A stretch of DNA of 52,530 nucleotides from an uncultured Mycoplasmatota bacterium. GTDB lineage: Bacteria; Bacillota_I; Bacilli_A; RF39; UBA660. How positions within the stretch are numbered: the stretch's first letter is position 1; every line of letters starts with the position of its first letter. Location of the stretch: positions 1 through 52,530 of the forward strand of contig URHJ01000005.1 of the NCBI GenBank assembly GCA_900547465.1, in the 5' to 3' direction. The notes beneath the pieces are model-generated. The model made no database searches. It worked only from the letters and a program-made list of their open reading frames with translations, and was not told the DNA's origin. Positions 25,151 to 33,889 of this stretch are shown here, in pieces. The position numbers and the translations under genes were made by a program.

Positions 25151-25926
25151 AACTCATTGACCATCCTGTCTATATCTAATACTACATCATCAACCAAATC
25201 ATAATATTTTAATTTTAGTGAAAGATCTACCATAAATGGTAAAGAAAGTCCTACTTTATTAAGTTTACTATCTTCTTTTAAAACATCTAATGGAGAATTT
25301 TTAACACATAAAGTACCATTATTAAAAATGGATAAAGAATCAAATTCTAGTGCCAAATCTAAGTCTTGCGCAGTCGCAACAACTGTAATTCCTCCAATTC
25401 TTCTTAAAATTGAAATTAATTCTTTAGATTGAGCCTCACTTAATTCTAAGAAAACCTGATCTAATAAAAGAATTTTAGGACTATGTAAAAGTTCCAACAT
25501 AATTGAAGCCTTAATTTTCTGAAATATTGTAAGATCAGAAATTGAATTAGTTAAATATTCACTAAGGCCAAAAATTTGAGTAAGATTTTTATATTTCATT
25601 TTTCTCTCAGATGGACTTAAATCTAAATAATCTAATCTATGTAAAATTTCTTGATCCAAATTAGAAAAGATAAAATGAAAACTACCATTATACAAAAAGT
25701 AACCAAATAATGTACTAAACTCTATAGATTTTAAAGAAGAAATATCTCTTTGTTTATAAAAAATCGTATTCTCAGACTCAATAATCCCAGCTAATAGTTT
25801 AATAAATGTTGTTTTACCACATTTATTAGAACCTGTAATAAGATGAAAATCATTCTCTTTAAAAGCTACATTCAAATCCTTAAAACAAGAATTATTCATA
25901 TTTTTCACTGTCAAAATATTAATCAT
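25141..25926 (-). CDS. Degenerate EcfA1-like ABC ATPase homologue
   Basis: 261 residues from ATG 25926, which follows GAGGTG. Walker A is GSNKCGKT (32-39): the lysine and threonine are kept but the middle glycine is Lys. Walker B has Asp156 but the catalytic Glu is Gln157, the switch histidine is Gln187 (ATAQD), and the signature is DLTIFQ in place of LSGGQ. Such a protein could still bind nucleotide but should hydrolyse it poorly if at all. Its place after rplQ and before the second ATPase and truA is exactly that of ecfA1 in Bacillus, the ATPase of vitamin ECF transporters. The pair overlaps by 10 bases. Confidence 0.75.
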   Translation of the reverse strand: MINILTVKNMNNSCFKDLNVAFKENDFHLITGSNKCGKTTFIKLLAGIIESENTIFYKQRDISSLKSIEFSTLFGYFLYNGSFHFIFSNLDQEILHRLDYLDLSPSERKMKYKNLTQIFGLSEYLTNSISDLTIFQKIKASIMLELLHSPKILLLDQVFLELSEAQSKELISILRRIGGITVVATAQDLDLALEFDSLSIFNNGTLCVKNSPLDVLKEDSKLNKVGLSLPFMVDLSLKLKYYDLVDDVVLDIDRMVNELWK

Positions 25927-25940
25927 ACTGCACCTCATTA

Positions 25941-25970
25941 GTTAGAAAAGCTAACCAACTAGTTAGCTTT
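25941..25970 (-). terminator. Hairpin between the SDR gene and the EcfA-like pair
   Basis: AAAGCTAAC and GTTAGCTTT form a perfect 9-base stem that overlaps the SDR stop codon. The T-run is only four bases and then interrupted, so it may attenuate rather than end transcription. Confidence 0.4.
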
Positions 25971-26717
25971 CTTTTTTTGAATTCTATAAGTAATTCTAAG
26001 TAAAAATTTATCTGATACAAATCTACTAAAGAACTTAGCCATCTTCATTTTAAATCCCGGAATAATGAGCATTCTGTTTTTCTCAAGCATCATATCAATT
26101 GCATAACGAGCAACTCTCTTTGCGCTCATAGGTTTAACTGAAAACTTAACACCTGCAACATTATTAAAGTTTGTATCAACAGGTCCTGGGCATAAAACCG
26201 AAACATGCACATTGCTCTTTTTCTTTTTTAGTTCATAGTAGATAGCCTCAGTAAGACTATACACATAAGACTTAGTTGCATAATATGTACTCATTAAAGG
26301 TCCACCAGGCATAAAACCAGCCGAAGAAGCAACATTTAAAATATATCCACGATTATCTTTTTCCATAGATTTCAAACAATACTTAGTTAAAATATGTACA
26401 GCTTTTATATTTGTATCAATCATTTCTAAATCTTTATTTAACTCAGTATTGGTAAAATAACCAAAATCCCCAAATCCAGCATTATTGATTAGAAAGTCTA
26501 TATGTTCATTTTTTATTAACACACATAATTCTTTTACTTTTTGTTCATTACTAACATCTAAAACAATAATAGTAGTTTTTGTAGGTAAAGATTGTTGTAA
26601 TGCCTCAAGTTTTTCTTTATTTCTAGCCACTAAAATAAGTTCATATTTTTTACTAGCTAAATACTTAGCAAATTCTAATCCAATTCCACTAGAAGCTCCT
26701 GTAATTAGTGCCTTCAT
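25959..26717 (-). CDS. Short-chain dehydrogenase/reductase (SDR)
   Basis: 252 residues from ATG 26717, after GAGGTG. A classical SDR: TGASSGIG for the dinucleotide, LINNAGFG, VASSAG with the catalytic Ser, and the YYATK motif with Tyr and Lys. PGPVDTNF is the usual substrate-loop segment. The C-terminus is basic with a hydrophobic patch, as in the DltE/YqjQ-like group. The NADP preference and substrate are unknown; the gene is a common insertion near this cluster. Confidence 0.88.
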   Translation of the reverse strand: MKALITGASSGIGLEFAKYLASKKYELILVARNKEKLEALQQSLPTKTTIIVLDVSNEQKVKELCVLIKNEHIDFLINNAGFGDFGYFTNTELNKDLEMIDTNIKAVHILTKYCLKSMEKDNRGYILNVASSAGFMPGGPLMSTYYATKSYVYSLTEAIYYELKKKKSNVHVSVLCPGPVDTNFNNVAGVKFSVKPMSAKRVARYAIDMMLEKNRMLIIPGFKMKMAKFFSRFVSDKFLLRITYRIQKKKAN

Positions 26718-26739
26718 ATCAGTCACCTCACATAACATA

Positions 26740-26768
26740 ATTATACCAGAAAAACTATATATTTACAA
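26740..26768 (-). promoter_or_regulatory. Promoter of the SDR gene
   Basis: TTGTAA and TATAAT with a 17-base spacer on the minus strand and TGG before the -10. The -35 overlaps the T-run of the rplQ terminator. Confidence 0.7.
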
Positions 26769-26792
26769 AAAAAAGACAGTAAATTCTGTCTT
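26767..26792 (-). terminator. Terminator of the alpha operon (rplQ)
   Basis: AAGACAG and CTGTCTT pair around a 6-base loop, followed by a T-run; it overlaps the rplQ stop. Confidence 0.8.
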
Positions 26793-27162
26793 ATTTTGCC
26801 TCTACAGTAGCTTTTTCTTCATCCATTAATCTTAATAAAACGATTAAAGCGCCGTCTCCTCTTCTTTCATCAAGTTTTAAGATTTGAGTATAACCACCAT
26901 TACGGTTAGCATAACGTGGTGCTAACTCATGGAATATTTTATCAACAACTTTCTTATCATTGTGTAAGAAAGCCAAAGCCTTACGACGAGAAACTAAATC
27001 ACCTTTTTTACCATAAGTAATCATTTTTTCAGCACATCTACGAACTTCTTTAGCTCTAGTATCAGTTGTTTTAATACTACCATTATTAAAAAGTTGTTTA
27101 GTTAAAGTTGCAAGCATGCTTCTTCTATGTTTATTATCGCGTCCTAGTTTTCTATATGCCAC
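26791..27162 (-). CDS. rplQ: 50S ribosomal protein L17
   Basis: 123 residues. MAYRKLGRDNKHRRSMLATL is the family start and GGYTQILKLDERRGDGALIV closes the conserved core; a short charged tail follows. L17 lines the exit tunnel region of the large subunit. It is the last gene of the block and 17 bases from rpoA, ending at its own hairpin. Confidence 0.97.
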   Translation of the reverse strand: MAYRKLGRDNKHRRSMLATLTKQLFNNGSIKTTDTRAKEVRRCAEKMITYGKKGDLVSRRKALAFLHNDKKVVDKIFHELAPRYANRNGGYTQILKLDERRGDGALIVLLRLMDEEKATVEAK

Positions 27163-27179
27163 AGTTATTCCTCCTTCTA

Positions 27180-28130
27180 TTAATCATCATCACGTAATAC
27201 TAGACCCATATCTCTAATCTTATCTAATACTTCTTTTAGAGATTTCTTACCTAGATTACGAATTTTCATCATATCTGTTTCACTCTTATTTACAAGATCT
27301 TGTAAAGTGTGAATTCCAGCTCTCTTTAAGCAGTTATATGCTCTTACAGAGAAGTCTAAATCTTCAATTGAAGTTTCTAATGCTTTTACTGCTGGATCTT
27401 CAGTTTTTTCAATCATCATTCCAGTAGCATCAGCAATAGATGATAAATCAGTAAGTATTTCAAAATGTTCAATTAAAATACGAGATGCTAAAGCGATAGC
27501 TTCTTCAGGTTTGATTGAACCATTTGTCCATACATTCATGATTAATTTATCATAACTTTCATTTTGTCCAACACGGGCATTACCAACTTCATAAGAAACT
27601 CTTTCAATTGGAGAATATAATGAATCAATAGCAATAACTCCCGCTTTTTTATAATCATATAATTTTTTATTTTCTTCACTTTTTACATATCCACGACCAT
27701 TAGTAACAGTCATTTCCATGCTTAAGTGACCACCTTTAGCTAAAGTTGCAATAACCTTATCTGGATTTATAACTTCAATATCTGCATCATGCTCGATATC
27801 ACCAGCAGTTACTTCACCTTCTTTAGAAACGTCAATACGAACAACTTTTGCCTCGTTAGTATGATTTTTAAATACTACTCCCTTTAAGTTTAGGATAATA
27901 GTAGTAACATCTTCATATACTCCTTCTATAGTTTGGAATTCATGAAGAACACCATCAATTTTAATACTACTAATTGCACTTCCAGGAAGTGAAGATAACA
28001 TAACACGTCTTAACGCATTACCTAAAGTAGTACCAAAACCTCTTTCTAATGGTTCTAATTCAAATTTTCCATAGAAATTACTTTCTACAGAATCAGTTAC
28101 TTTATAAACTGGTTTTTCAAATTGTAACAT
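27180..28130 (-). CDS. rpoA: DNA-directed RNA polymerase subunit alpha
   Basis: 316 residues. The N-terminal domain has LERGFGTTLGNALRRVMLSS for dimerisation; the C-terminal domain (about 250-316) has LSVRAYNCLKRAGI-like and MMKIRNLGKKSLKEV, the UP-element and activator-binding part. Full length and typical for Bacilli (314 in B. subtilis). Follows rpsK. Confidence 0.98.
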   Translation of the reverse strand: MLQFEKPVYKVTDSVESNFYGKFELEPLERGFGTTLGNALRRVMLSSLPGSAISSIKIDGVLHEFQTIEGVYEDVTTIILNLKGVVFKNHTNEAKVVRIDVSKEGEVTAGDIEHDADIEVINPDKVIATLAKGGHLSMEMTVTNGRGYVKSEENKKLYDYKKAGVIAIDSLYSPIERVSYEVGNARVGQNESYDKLIMNVWTNGSIKPEEAIALASRILIEHFEILTDLSSIADATGMMIEKTEDPAVKALETSIEDLDFSVRAYNCLKRAGIHTLQDLVNKSETDMMKIRNLGKKSLKEVLDKIRDMGLVLRDDD

Positions 28131-28153
28131 GAAACTAACCTCCCTTTAATTAA

Positions 28154-28537
28154 TTAACCACGTGGTCTTTTTGGTGGACGACATCCGTTGTGTGGTATTG
28201 GTGTTACATCGTAAATTGCAGTTACTTCAAGTCCTGCAGTTGATAATGAACGAATAGCTGTTTCACGACCAGGTCCTAAACCTTTAACGTATACTTCAAC
28301 CTTACGCATACCCATATCATAAGCTGCCTTTCCTGCAGCTTCAGCAGCCATTCCAGCAGCAAATGGAGTAGATTTCTTACTTCCCTTAAATCCAATTCCA
28401 CCTGGAGCAGACCAACTAATTGCATTACCATCTTTATCTGTTATAGTAACAATTGTATTATTAAATGTTGAATGAATGTGTGCTACACCTTCAGGAACAT
28501 TCTTTTTAACTTTTTTCTTTCTAGTCTTATAAGCCAT
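28154..28537 (-). CDS. rpsK: 30S ribosomal protein S11
   Basis: 127 residues. GVAHIHSTFNNTIVTITD and KGLGPGRETAIRSL are diagnostic, and the C-terminus GCRPPKRPRG is normal. S11 forms part of the platform near the E site and the anti-SD region. Standard place between rpsM and rpoA. Confidence 0.98.
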   Translation of the reverse strand: MAYKTRKKKVKKNVPEGVAHIHSTFNNTIVTITDKDGNAISWSAPGGIGFKGSKKSTPFAAGMAAEAAGKAAYDMGMRKVEVYVKGLGPGRETAIRSLSTAGLEVTAIYDVTPIPHNGCRPPKRPRG

Positions 28538-28569
28538 AAGATTAACCTCCTTTTTTTATTTATTAATCA

Positions 28570-28938
28570 CTATACCTTTTTCTTATTTGCTACAGTCTTA
28601 CCCTTACCCTTACGAGTTCTAGCATTGCGATTTGTTCTTTGACCTCTAACAGGTAATCCTTTTTTATGACGAGATCCTTCATAAGAATTAATTTCCATCT
28701 TAGTTTTAATATTCATATTAACTTCACGACGTAAGTCACCTTCAGTCAAATGTTTATTAATTTCATCACGAAGTCTAATTAATTCTTCTTGAGTTACATC
28801 TTTAGTCTTCTTTGTTGGTTCAACTCCTGCATCCTTACAAATTACTTTAGCAAGACTTCTACCAATTCCATAGATATAAGTTAACGAAATAACGATATGT
28901 TTATCATTTGGAATATCTACACCTTTAATACGTGCCAT
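28570..28938 (-). CDS. rpsM: 30S ribosomal protein S13
   Basis: 122 residues. MARIKGVDIPNDKHIVISLT and YEGSRHKKGLPVRGQRTNRN are the family marks, and the basic tail RTRKGKGKTVANKKKV contacts P-site tRNA. Standard place between rpmJ and rpsK. Confidence 0.98.
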   Translation of the reverse strand: MARIKGVDIPNDKHIVISLTYIYGIGRSLAKVICKDAGVEPTKKTKDVTQEELIRLRDEINKHLTEGDLRREVNMNIKTKMEINSYEGSRHKKGLPVRGQRTNRNARTRKGKGKTVANKKKV

Positions 28939-28957
28939 TTAATACACCTCCTATAAA

Positions 28958-29071
28958 TTATCCTTGTCTTTGTTTGTGTTTTGGATTTTCACAAATAACT
29001 CTAATTTTACCTTTTCTTTTTACAATTTTGCATTTTTCACAAATTTTCTTCACAGATGATTGTACTTTCAT
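28958..29071 (-). CDS. rpmJ: 50S ribosomal protein L36
   Basis: 37 residues, MKVQSSVKKICEKCKIVKRK and then the end ENPKHKQRQG. The zinc ribbon Cys11, Cys14, Cys27 and His32 is complete, so this is the zinc-binding form. It sits between infA and rpsM with AGGAGG upstream, as in most Firmicutes. Confidence 0.95.
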   Translation of the reverse strand: MKVQSSVKKICEKCKIVKRKGKIRVICENPKHKQRQG

Positions 29072-29083
29072 TTTAATTCCTCC

Positions 29084-29299
29084 TCATTTACGATAGGTAA
29101 TACGCCCACGTGTTAAATCATAAGGTGATAATTCGACCATTACAGTATCCCCTGCTAAGATGCGAATATAGTGCATTCGTATTTTACCAGAAACGTGGGC
29201 TTCTATAATGTGTCCATTTTCAAGTTGAACTTTGAATTTACCACCAGGTATTATTTCAAGGACTTTTCCTTCTACTTCAATTGAATCTTCTTTAGCCAT
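29084..29299 (-). CDS. infA: Translation initiation factor IF-1
   Basis: 71 residues, an S1/OB fold: VEGKVLEIIPGGKFKVQLEN, IEAHVSGKIRMHYIRI and DTVMVELSPYDLTRGRITYR are unmistakable. It follows map by 4 bases and precedes rpmJ. Confidence 0.98.
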   Translation of the reverse strand: MAKEDSIEVEGKVLEIIPGGKFKVQLENGHIIEAHVSGKIRMHYIRILAGDTVMVELSPYDLTRGRITYRK

Positions 29300-29303
29300 C
29301 TTT

Positions 29304-30050
29304 TCACTCTCCTGTTAAGATTTCATAACCATCCGCAGTTACTACCACTGTATGCTCAAAGTGAGCTGCTGGATGACCATCCATTGTAACTACTGTCCAA
29401 TCATCATCTAATAATTCAACTCTTGGACTTTTAGCAGTCAACATTGGTTCAACTGCAATTGTCATTCCCTCACGCAATCTAATTCCAGTATTTGGAATAC
29501 CGTAATTAGGAACATCAGGATCTTCATGCAAATTAGTACCAATTCCATGTCCACACAATTCACGAACAACGCCTAAACCATTAGCTTCAGCATATTTGCT
29601 AATTGCGTACCCAATATCACCAATTCTATTTCCTGGTTTAACTTGTTCTAGACCAACATAAAGTGATTTTTCAGTATGTTCCATAAGATGAGCTTTTTCT
29701 TCATCAATCTCACCTATAGCATAACTCCAAGCAGAATCACCATGATAGCCTTTATAACAAGCACATATATCAAGAGTAACAATATCTCCAGCCTCTATTT
29801 TTCTACTACCTGCAATTCCGTGAACAACTTCATCATTAACAGAAATACATATAGCAGCAGGATAACCTTCATAACCCTTACAAGATGGAGTAGCATCTAA
29901 ACTTCGAATATATTTATCAGCTAAATCATCTATTTCTTGAGTGGTAATACCAGGTTTTAAATAATCTTTCAAATATTGATGTGTTTTATAGACAATATTA
30001 CCAGCTATACGCATCAATTCAATTTCTCTATCACTTTTAACAGTAATCAC
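29304..30050 (-). CDS. map: Methionine aminopeptidase, type I
   Basis: 248 residues. Metal ligands lie in VTLDICACYKGYHGDSAWSY (Asp pair), ELCGHGIGTNLHEDP (His), VEPML (Glu) and FEHTVVV (Glu). Removes the N-terminal Met of new proteins. The start is GTG overlapping the adk stop as GTGA, so translation is coupled. Confidence 0.96.
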   Translation of the reverse strand: MITVKSDREIELMRIAGNIVYKTHQYLKDYLKPGITTQEIDDLADKYIRSLDATPSCKGYEGYPAAICISVNDEVVHGIAGSRKIEAGDIVTLDICACYKGYHGDSAWSYAIGEIDEEKAHLMEHTEKSLYVGLEQVKPGNRIGDIGYAISKYAEANGLGVVRELCGHGIGTNLHEDPDVPNYGIPNTGIRLREGMTIAVEPMLTAKSPRVELLDDDWTVVTMDGHPAAHFEHTVVVTADGYEILTGE

Positions 30051-30712
30051 TTTTGATCATCTCCACTGATAATATTATCTATTTGTTCGAATACAAGATC
30101 TTTTGGTTTATTACCATCAATCTCATATAAAACACCTTGTTTTTTATAATGTTCAATAATTGGAGAAACCTTCTCAGAATAAAGTTGATATCTATTTTCA
30201 AAAGCTTCCAAATTATCATCATTACGTTGATAAAGTCTACCTCCACAAATATCACATACAGAATCAACTTGTGGAGCACTTTCTTTATTATTTATATTAT
30301 AAACAGCATCACAGTTTTCACAAACTCTTCTTCCAATTACCCTTTTTTCCAATGTTTTTTTCTCAATATTAATTAAAAATACATTACCAATATCATATCC
30401 TAATCGTTTTAAAATCTCATCATATCTAACTGCCTGTTCTATACTTCTAGGAAATCCATCAATAATAAAACCATTTTTACAATCTTTACGACTTAATCTT
30501 TTTTCAATTAATTGATATGTAATTTCATCTTTAACTAACTCGCCACTTGATAATACTTCAGAAACATATTCACCTAATTCACTATTATCTTCAGCGATAT
30601 CTCTAAGAATATCACCAGTAGAAATATGAGGTATATGATATTTCTCTACTATCAAATCAGCTTGAGTCCCCTTACCTGCAGCAGGAGGGGCAATAAACAT
30701 AATATTCTTCAT
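30047..30712 (-). CDS. adk: Adenylate kinase with unusual P-loop and zinc LID
   Basis: 221 residues. The P-loop is APPAAGKGTQ, where the normal GPPGAGKGT has Gly at the first and fourth places; both are Ala here. ISTGDILRD and FIIDGFPRSIEQA are intact, and the LID carries four cysteines (CENC and CDIC), the zinc form common in Gram-positives. The enzyme balances ATP, ADP and AMP. The lysine and threonine of the loop remain, so activity is expected. Overlaps secY and map at both ends. Confidence 0.95.
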   Translation of the reverse strand: MKNIMFIAPPAAGKGTQADLIVEKYHIPHISTGDILRDIAEDNSELGEYVSEVLSSGELVKDEITYQLIEKRLSRKDCKNGFIIDGFPRSIEQAVRYDEILKRLGYDIGNVFLINIEKKTLEKRVIGRRVCENCDAVYNINNKESAPQVDSVCDICGGRLYQRNDDNLEAFENRYQLYSEKVSPIIEHYKKQGVLYEIDGNKPKDLVFEQIDNIISGDDQK

Positions 30713-31980
30713 CGTCTACTATAACCTCTTCTATAATTTCTAGCAAGTAAACTTCCTTCTAATTGCTTATATGTTTCTAAAGCAACACCAACCACAATCA
30801 AAAGTCCAGTACCACCAATTGATACAGATGTAGGCATACTAGTAAAGTTTGAGAACAGTATTGGAATTCCCGCAATCATAACCAAGAATACAGCACCTAA
30901 AACAGTAAGTCTAGATAAAACTCTATTTAAATACTTTTTAGTATCAGTACCAGGTCTAACACCAGGTATAAATCCACCATTTTCTTGTAAGTTTTTAGAG
31001 AATTCTTCAGGTTTCAATTGGATAAATGTATAAAAATAAGCAAATAAGAATATTAATATTACATATATAATAAATCCAACTGGAGTATTGTAACTAAAAT
31101 ATTTAGATACAAACATTGAAAATTTTTCATTCTTCACAACTTGAGCAATAATTCCTGGAACAGAAATCAAACTAGATGCAAAGATAACTGGAATAACACC
31201 TGCCGTATTTATTCTAATAGGCATAAATGATTGATTTGCTTTTCCATAAGCAGATGTAGATTTATTAGCATATTGAATAGGTATTCTTCTTTCAGATTCT
31301 TGAACAAAAATCATACCAATAACAATAGCAAAATAAACAACTACAAATAATATAAATTTAGTAATTCCAAATGCTGTTGTTTGAGCAGTATCAAAAGTAA
31401 CTAAACTTTGAAATGCTGTAACAAACATTTGAGGAAGAGTTGCTATAATACCAGCCATAATAATTAAACTAGTACCATTTCCTATTCCTTTTTGAGTAAT
31501 CTGATCACCTAACCATAACAAGAATGAAGTACCTGCAGTAAGAACAGTAGCAATATACAAATATTGCATTGGATCCCCACTTTTACCTATAAATGCAAAT
31601 GCAAATGCATATCCTTCAATAAAAGCAAATAATATACCAATATATCTTGTTATTTGATTCAATTTTTGACGACCAGAATGACCTTGCTTACTTAATTCAG
31701 TAAAGTAAGGTATAACATCCATTTGCAAAAGTTGCATAATGATAGATGCTGTAATATAAGGCATAACACCTAAAGCAAAGATTGAAAAGTTTTTTAACGC
31801 TCCTCCACCCATAGTATTCAAAAGTTCTAAAAATCCTAAATTTGTACCCAAATTCTCAGTACCAGGAACTCTAATTGAAATACCTAGAATAAAGATAACT
31901 AAAGCTGCCAATGTAAAATATATTCTATGACGTAAATCTTTATTATTATGGGTAAATAATTGCTTCATGGTTTTAAACAT
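30709..31980 (-). CDS. secY: Preprotein translocase subunit SecY
   Basis: 423 residues with ten membrane spans. RIYFTLAALVIFILGISIRV is the first, GIGNGTSLIIMAGI marks the plug-proximal part, and GFIPGVRPGTDTKKYLNRVL is the cytoplasmic SecA/ribosome loop. It forms the Sec channel with SecE/SecG, which are elsewhere. Start after GAGGTGAT inside the end of rplO. Confidence 0.98.
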   Translation of the reverse strand: MFKTMKQLFTHNNKDLRHRIYFTLAALVIFILGISIRVPGTENLGTNLGFLELLNTMGGGALKNFSIFALGVMPYITASIIMQLLQMDVIPYFTELSKQGHSGRQKLNQITRYIGILFAFIEGYAFAFAFIGKSGDPMQYLYIATVLTAGTSFLLWLGDQITQKGIGNGTSLIIMAGIIATLPQMFVTAFQSLVTFDTAQTTAFGITKFILFVVVYFAIVIGMIFVQESERRIPIQYANKSTSAYGKANQSFMPIRINTAGVIPVIFASSLISVPGIIAQVVKNEKFSMFVSKYFSYNTPVGFIIYVILIFLFAYFYTFIQLKPEEFSKNLQENGGFIPGVRPGTDTKKYLNRVLSRLTVLGAVFLVMIAGIPILFSNFTSMPTSVSIGGTGLLIVVGVALETYKQLEGSLLARNYRRGYSRR

Positions 31981-31981
31981 C

Positions 31982-32425
31982 TTAGATCACCTCAGCTTTG
32001 CTTCCGCTTTCTTTGATCTTTTCTAAAGCACTAGCAGAAAATTTATGAGCTTGAATTGTTAATTTCTTCTCAAGTTTTCCATTTCCTAATACTTTAATAC
32101 CCTTTAATTGTTTTTTTATTATTCCTTTTTCTTTTAATAATGCTGGTGTAACAACAGTACCATTATCAAACTTATTTAAATCACTAATATTAATTACTGC
32201 ATATTCAGTTTTAAATAAGTAATTTGAGAAACCTCTCTTAGGAAGTCTTCTATATAAAGGTAATTGCCCACCTTCAAATACTGGACTAATACTAACACCA
32301 CTACGTGCTTTTTGTCCCTTTTGTCCCTTACCAGAAGTCTTTCCAAGACCACTTCCACGTCCACATCCTAGACGTTTTTTTCTATGTGTAGCACCAATAT
32401 TTTTTTCTAATTCATGTAACTTCAT
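31982..32425 (-). CDS. rplO: 50S ribosomal protein L15
   Basis: 147 residues; KRLGCGRGSGLGKTSGKGQK and FEGGQLPLYRRLPKRGF are the signatures. It starts inside the stop of rpsE (TAATG), so there is no room for rpmD, which normally lies between them. Confidence 0.98.
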   Translation of the reverse strand: MKLHELEKNIGATHRKKRLGCGRGSGLGKTSGKGQKGQKARSGVSISPVFEGGQLPLYRRLPKRGFSNYLFKTEYAVINISDLNKFDNGTVVTPALLKEKGIIKKQLKGIKVLGNGKLEKKLTIQAHKFSASALEKIKESGSKAEVI

Positions 32426-32931
32426 TATCCTAATATCTCCTCTACTGACTTACCACGTAATCTAGCAACTTCTTCAGGTGTTTTAATAGATTGAAGTGCA
32501 TTTAACGCAGCTCTTGCCATATTTAATTTTGTTCTTGCTCCAAGGGACTTTGAAACAATATCACGAACTCCTGCTAATTCAAGAACAGCACGAACAGAAC
32601 CACCAGCAATAATACCAGTACCAGCTTTAGCAGGTTTAATAATAACCTTAGCAGCTCCAGCAGTACCAATAGCTTCATGAGCAACTGTTCTACCATCAAT
32701 TAAAGGAATTTTAATGATGTTCTTATTAGCATCTTGAATAGCCTTTTTAATTGCATCAGGTACTTCATTAGCTTTACCAATACCTAATCCAACACGACCT
32801 TTTCTGTCACCGACAACAACGATAGCAGAAAATCTTCTTTGACGTCCACCTTTAGTAACCTTTACGACACTTTTGATGTCAATAACTAATTCTTCTAAAG
32901 TTTTGTCTTTATCTTGTGCTTTTCTTTGCAT
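32425..32931 (-). CDS. rpsE: 30S ribosomal protein S5
   Basis: 168 residues. VVKVTKGGRQRRFSAIVVVG and the GKANEVPDAIKKA segment are the S5 fingerprint. It takes part in decoding fidelity. The C-terminus ends RLRGKSVEEILG, close to family length. Confidence 0.98.
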   Translation of the reverse strand: MQRKAQDKDKTLEELVIDIKSVVKVTKGGRQRRFSAIVVVGDRKGRVGLGIGKANEVPDAIKKAIQDANKNIIKIPLIDGRTVAHEAIGTAGAAKVIIKPAKAGTGIIAGGSVRAVLELAGVRDIVSKSLGARTKLNMARAALNALQSIKTPEEVARLRGKSVEEILG

Positions 32932-32943
32932 AATAACCTCCTA

Positions 32944-33306
32944 TTAGAATTCTAATCCATTCTCGCGTGCAGCTTCAGCTAAAGCCTTTACACGACCATG
33001 ATAAAGATATCCACCTCTATCAAATACTACTTTTGTTATCTTTGCTTTAGAAGCTTTCTTAGCTATAGCTTCTCCAACAACCTTAGCTGCTTCAATATTG
33101 CTTCCATTTTTAAGTTTTAAACTCTTATCAAGTGATGAAGCAGAACAAAGAGTAGTCTTAGCTTCGTCATCTATAATTTGTGCATAAATTCCAGTATTAG
33201 AACGGAATACACATAATCTAGGCATTTCAGCAGTACCCATGATTTTAGAACGAATTCTTTCATGACGTACAACACGCATACTATTACGAGATTTTTTATT
33301 AATCAT
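32944..33306 (-). CDS. rplR: 50S ribosomal protein L18
   Basis: 120 residues. RLCVFRSNTGIYAQIIDDEA and FDRGGYLYHGRVKALAEAAR identify it; binds 5S rRNA together with L5. Standard place between rplF and rpsE. Confidence 0.98.
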   Translation of the reverse strand: MINKKSRNSMRVVRHERIRSKIMGTAEMPRLCVFRSNTGIYAQIIDDEAKTTLCSASSLDKSLKLKNGSNIEAAKVVGEAIAKKASKAKITKVVFDRGGYLYHGRVKALAEAARENGLEF

Positions 33307-33332
33307 AATTTTTTCTCCCTTCTATCTACTAA

Positions 33333-33863
33333 CTAAGCAGCTTTCTTTCCTTCTTTACGACGAATATGTTCATCTTTGTAACGAATACCTTTACCCTTAT
33401 ATGGTTCAGGTTTTCTTACCTTTCTTATATTAGCAGCAAATTCACCAACTAATACTTTGTCAATTCCCTTAACAGTAATTTCTGTATTACCATTAGCTTC
33501 TACTGTTAAACCTTCAGGAATTTCCATTTCAACTGGATGAGAATATCCAGCATTGATAACTAATTTCTTACCTTGAACATTGAAACGATAACCAACACCA
33601 ACTATTTCAAGACCTTTTTCATAACCCTTAGTAACACCAATAATCATATTTTCTACTAAAGAGTTCATAGTACCATGCATAGCCTTAGCAGCTTCATTTT
33701 TACGTTCTAATCTAATTTCGTTACCTTCTTGCTTCATAGTAATATCTTTTAACATTACTTGTCTTAATTCACCTTTAGGTCCTTTAACTATAACCTCATT
33801 ATTTTCTTCTGTAACAGTAACTCCTTCAGGAATTACTATAACACGATTTCCAATACGACTCAT
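33333..33863 (-). CDS. rplF: 50S ribosomal protein L6
   Basis: 176 residues. VIVKGPKGELRQ and the C-terminal RKPEPYKGKGIRYKDEHIRR are the family marks; two tandem domains. Near the factor-binding site of the large subunit. Confidence 0.98.
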   Translation of the reverse strand: MSRIGNRVIVIPEGVTVTEENNEVIVKGPKGELRQVMLKDITMKQEGNEIRLERKNEAAKAMHGTMNSLVENMIIGVTKGYEKGLEIVGVGYRFNVQGKKLVINAGYSHPVEMEIPEGLTVEANGNTEITVKGIDKVLVGEFAANIRKVRKPEPYKGKGIRYKDEHIRRKEGKKAA

Positions 33864-33889
33864 TTTGACACCTCCTTATATTTCTTTTA

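Noticed and set aside
29676..29900. Plus-strand open frames within map and the other ribosomal-block genes
   Set aside because: They lie opposite well-identified genes, have no ribosome binding sites and encode low-complexity Ser/Thr/Ile-rich peptides.
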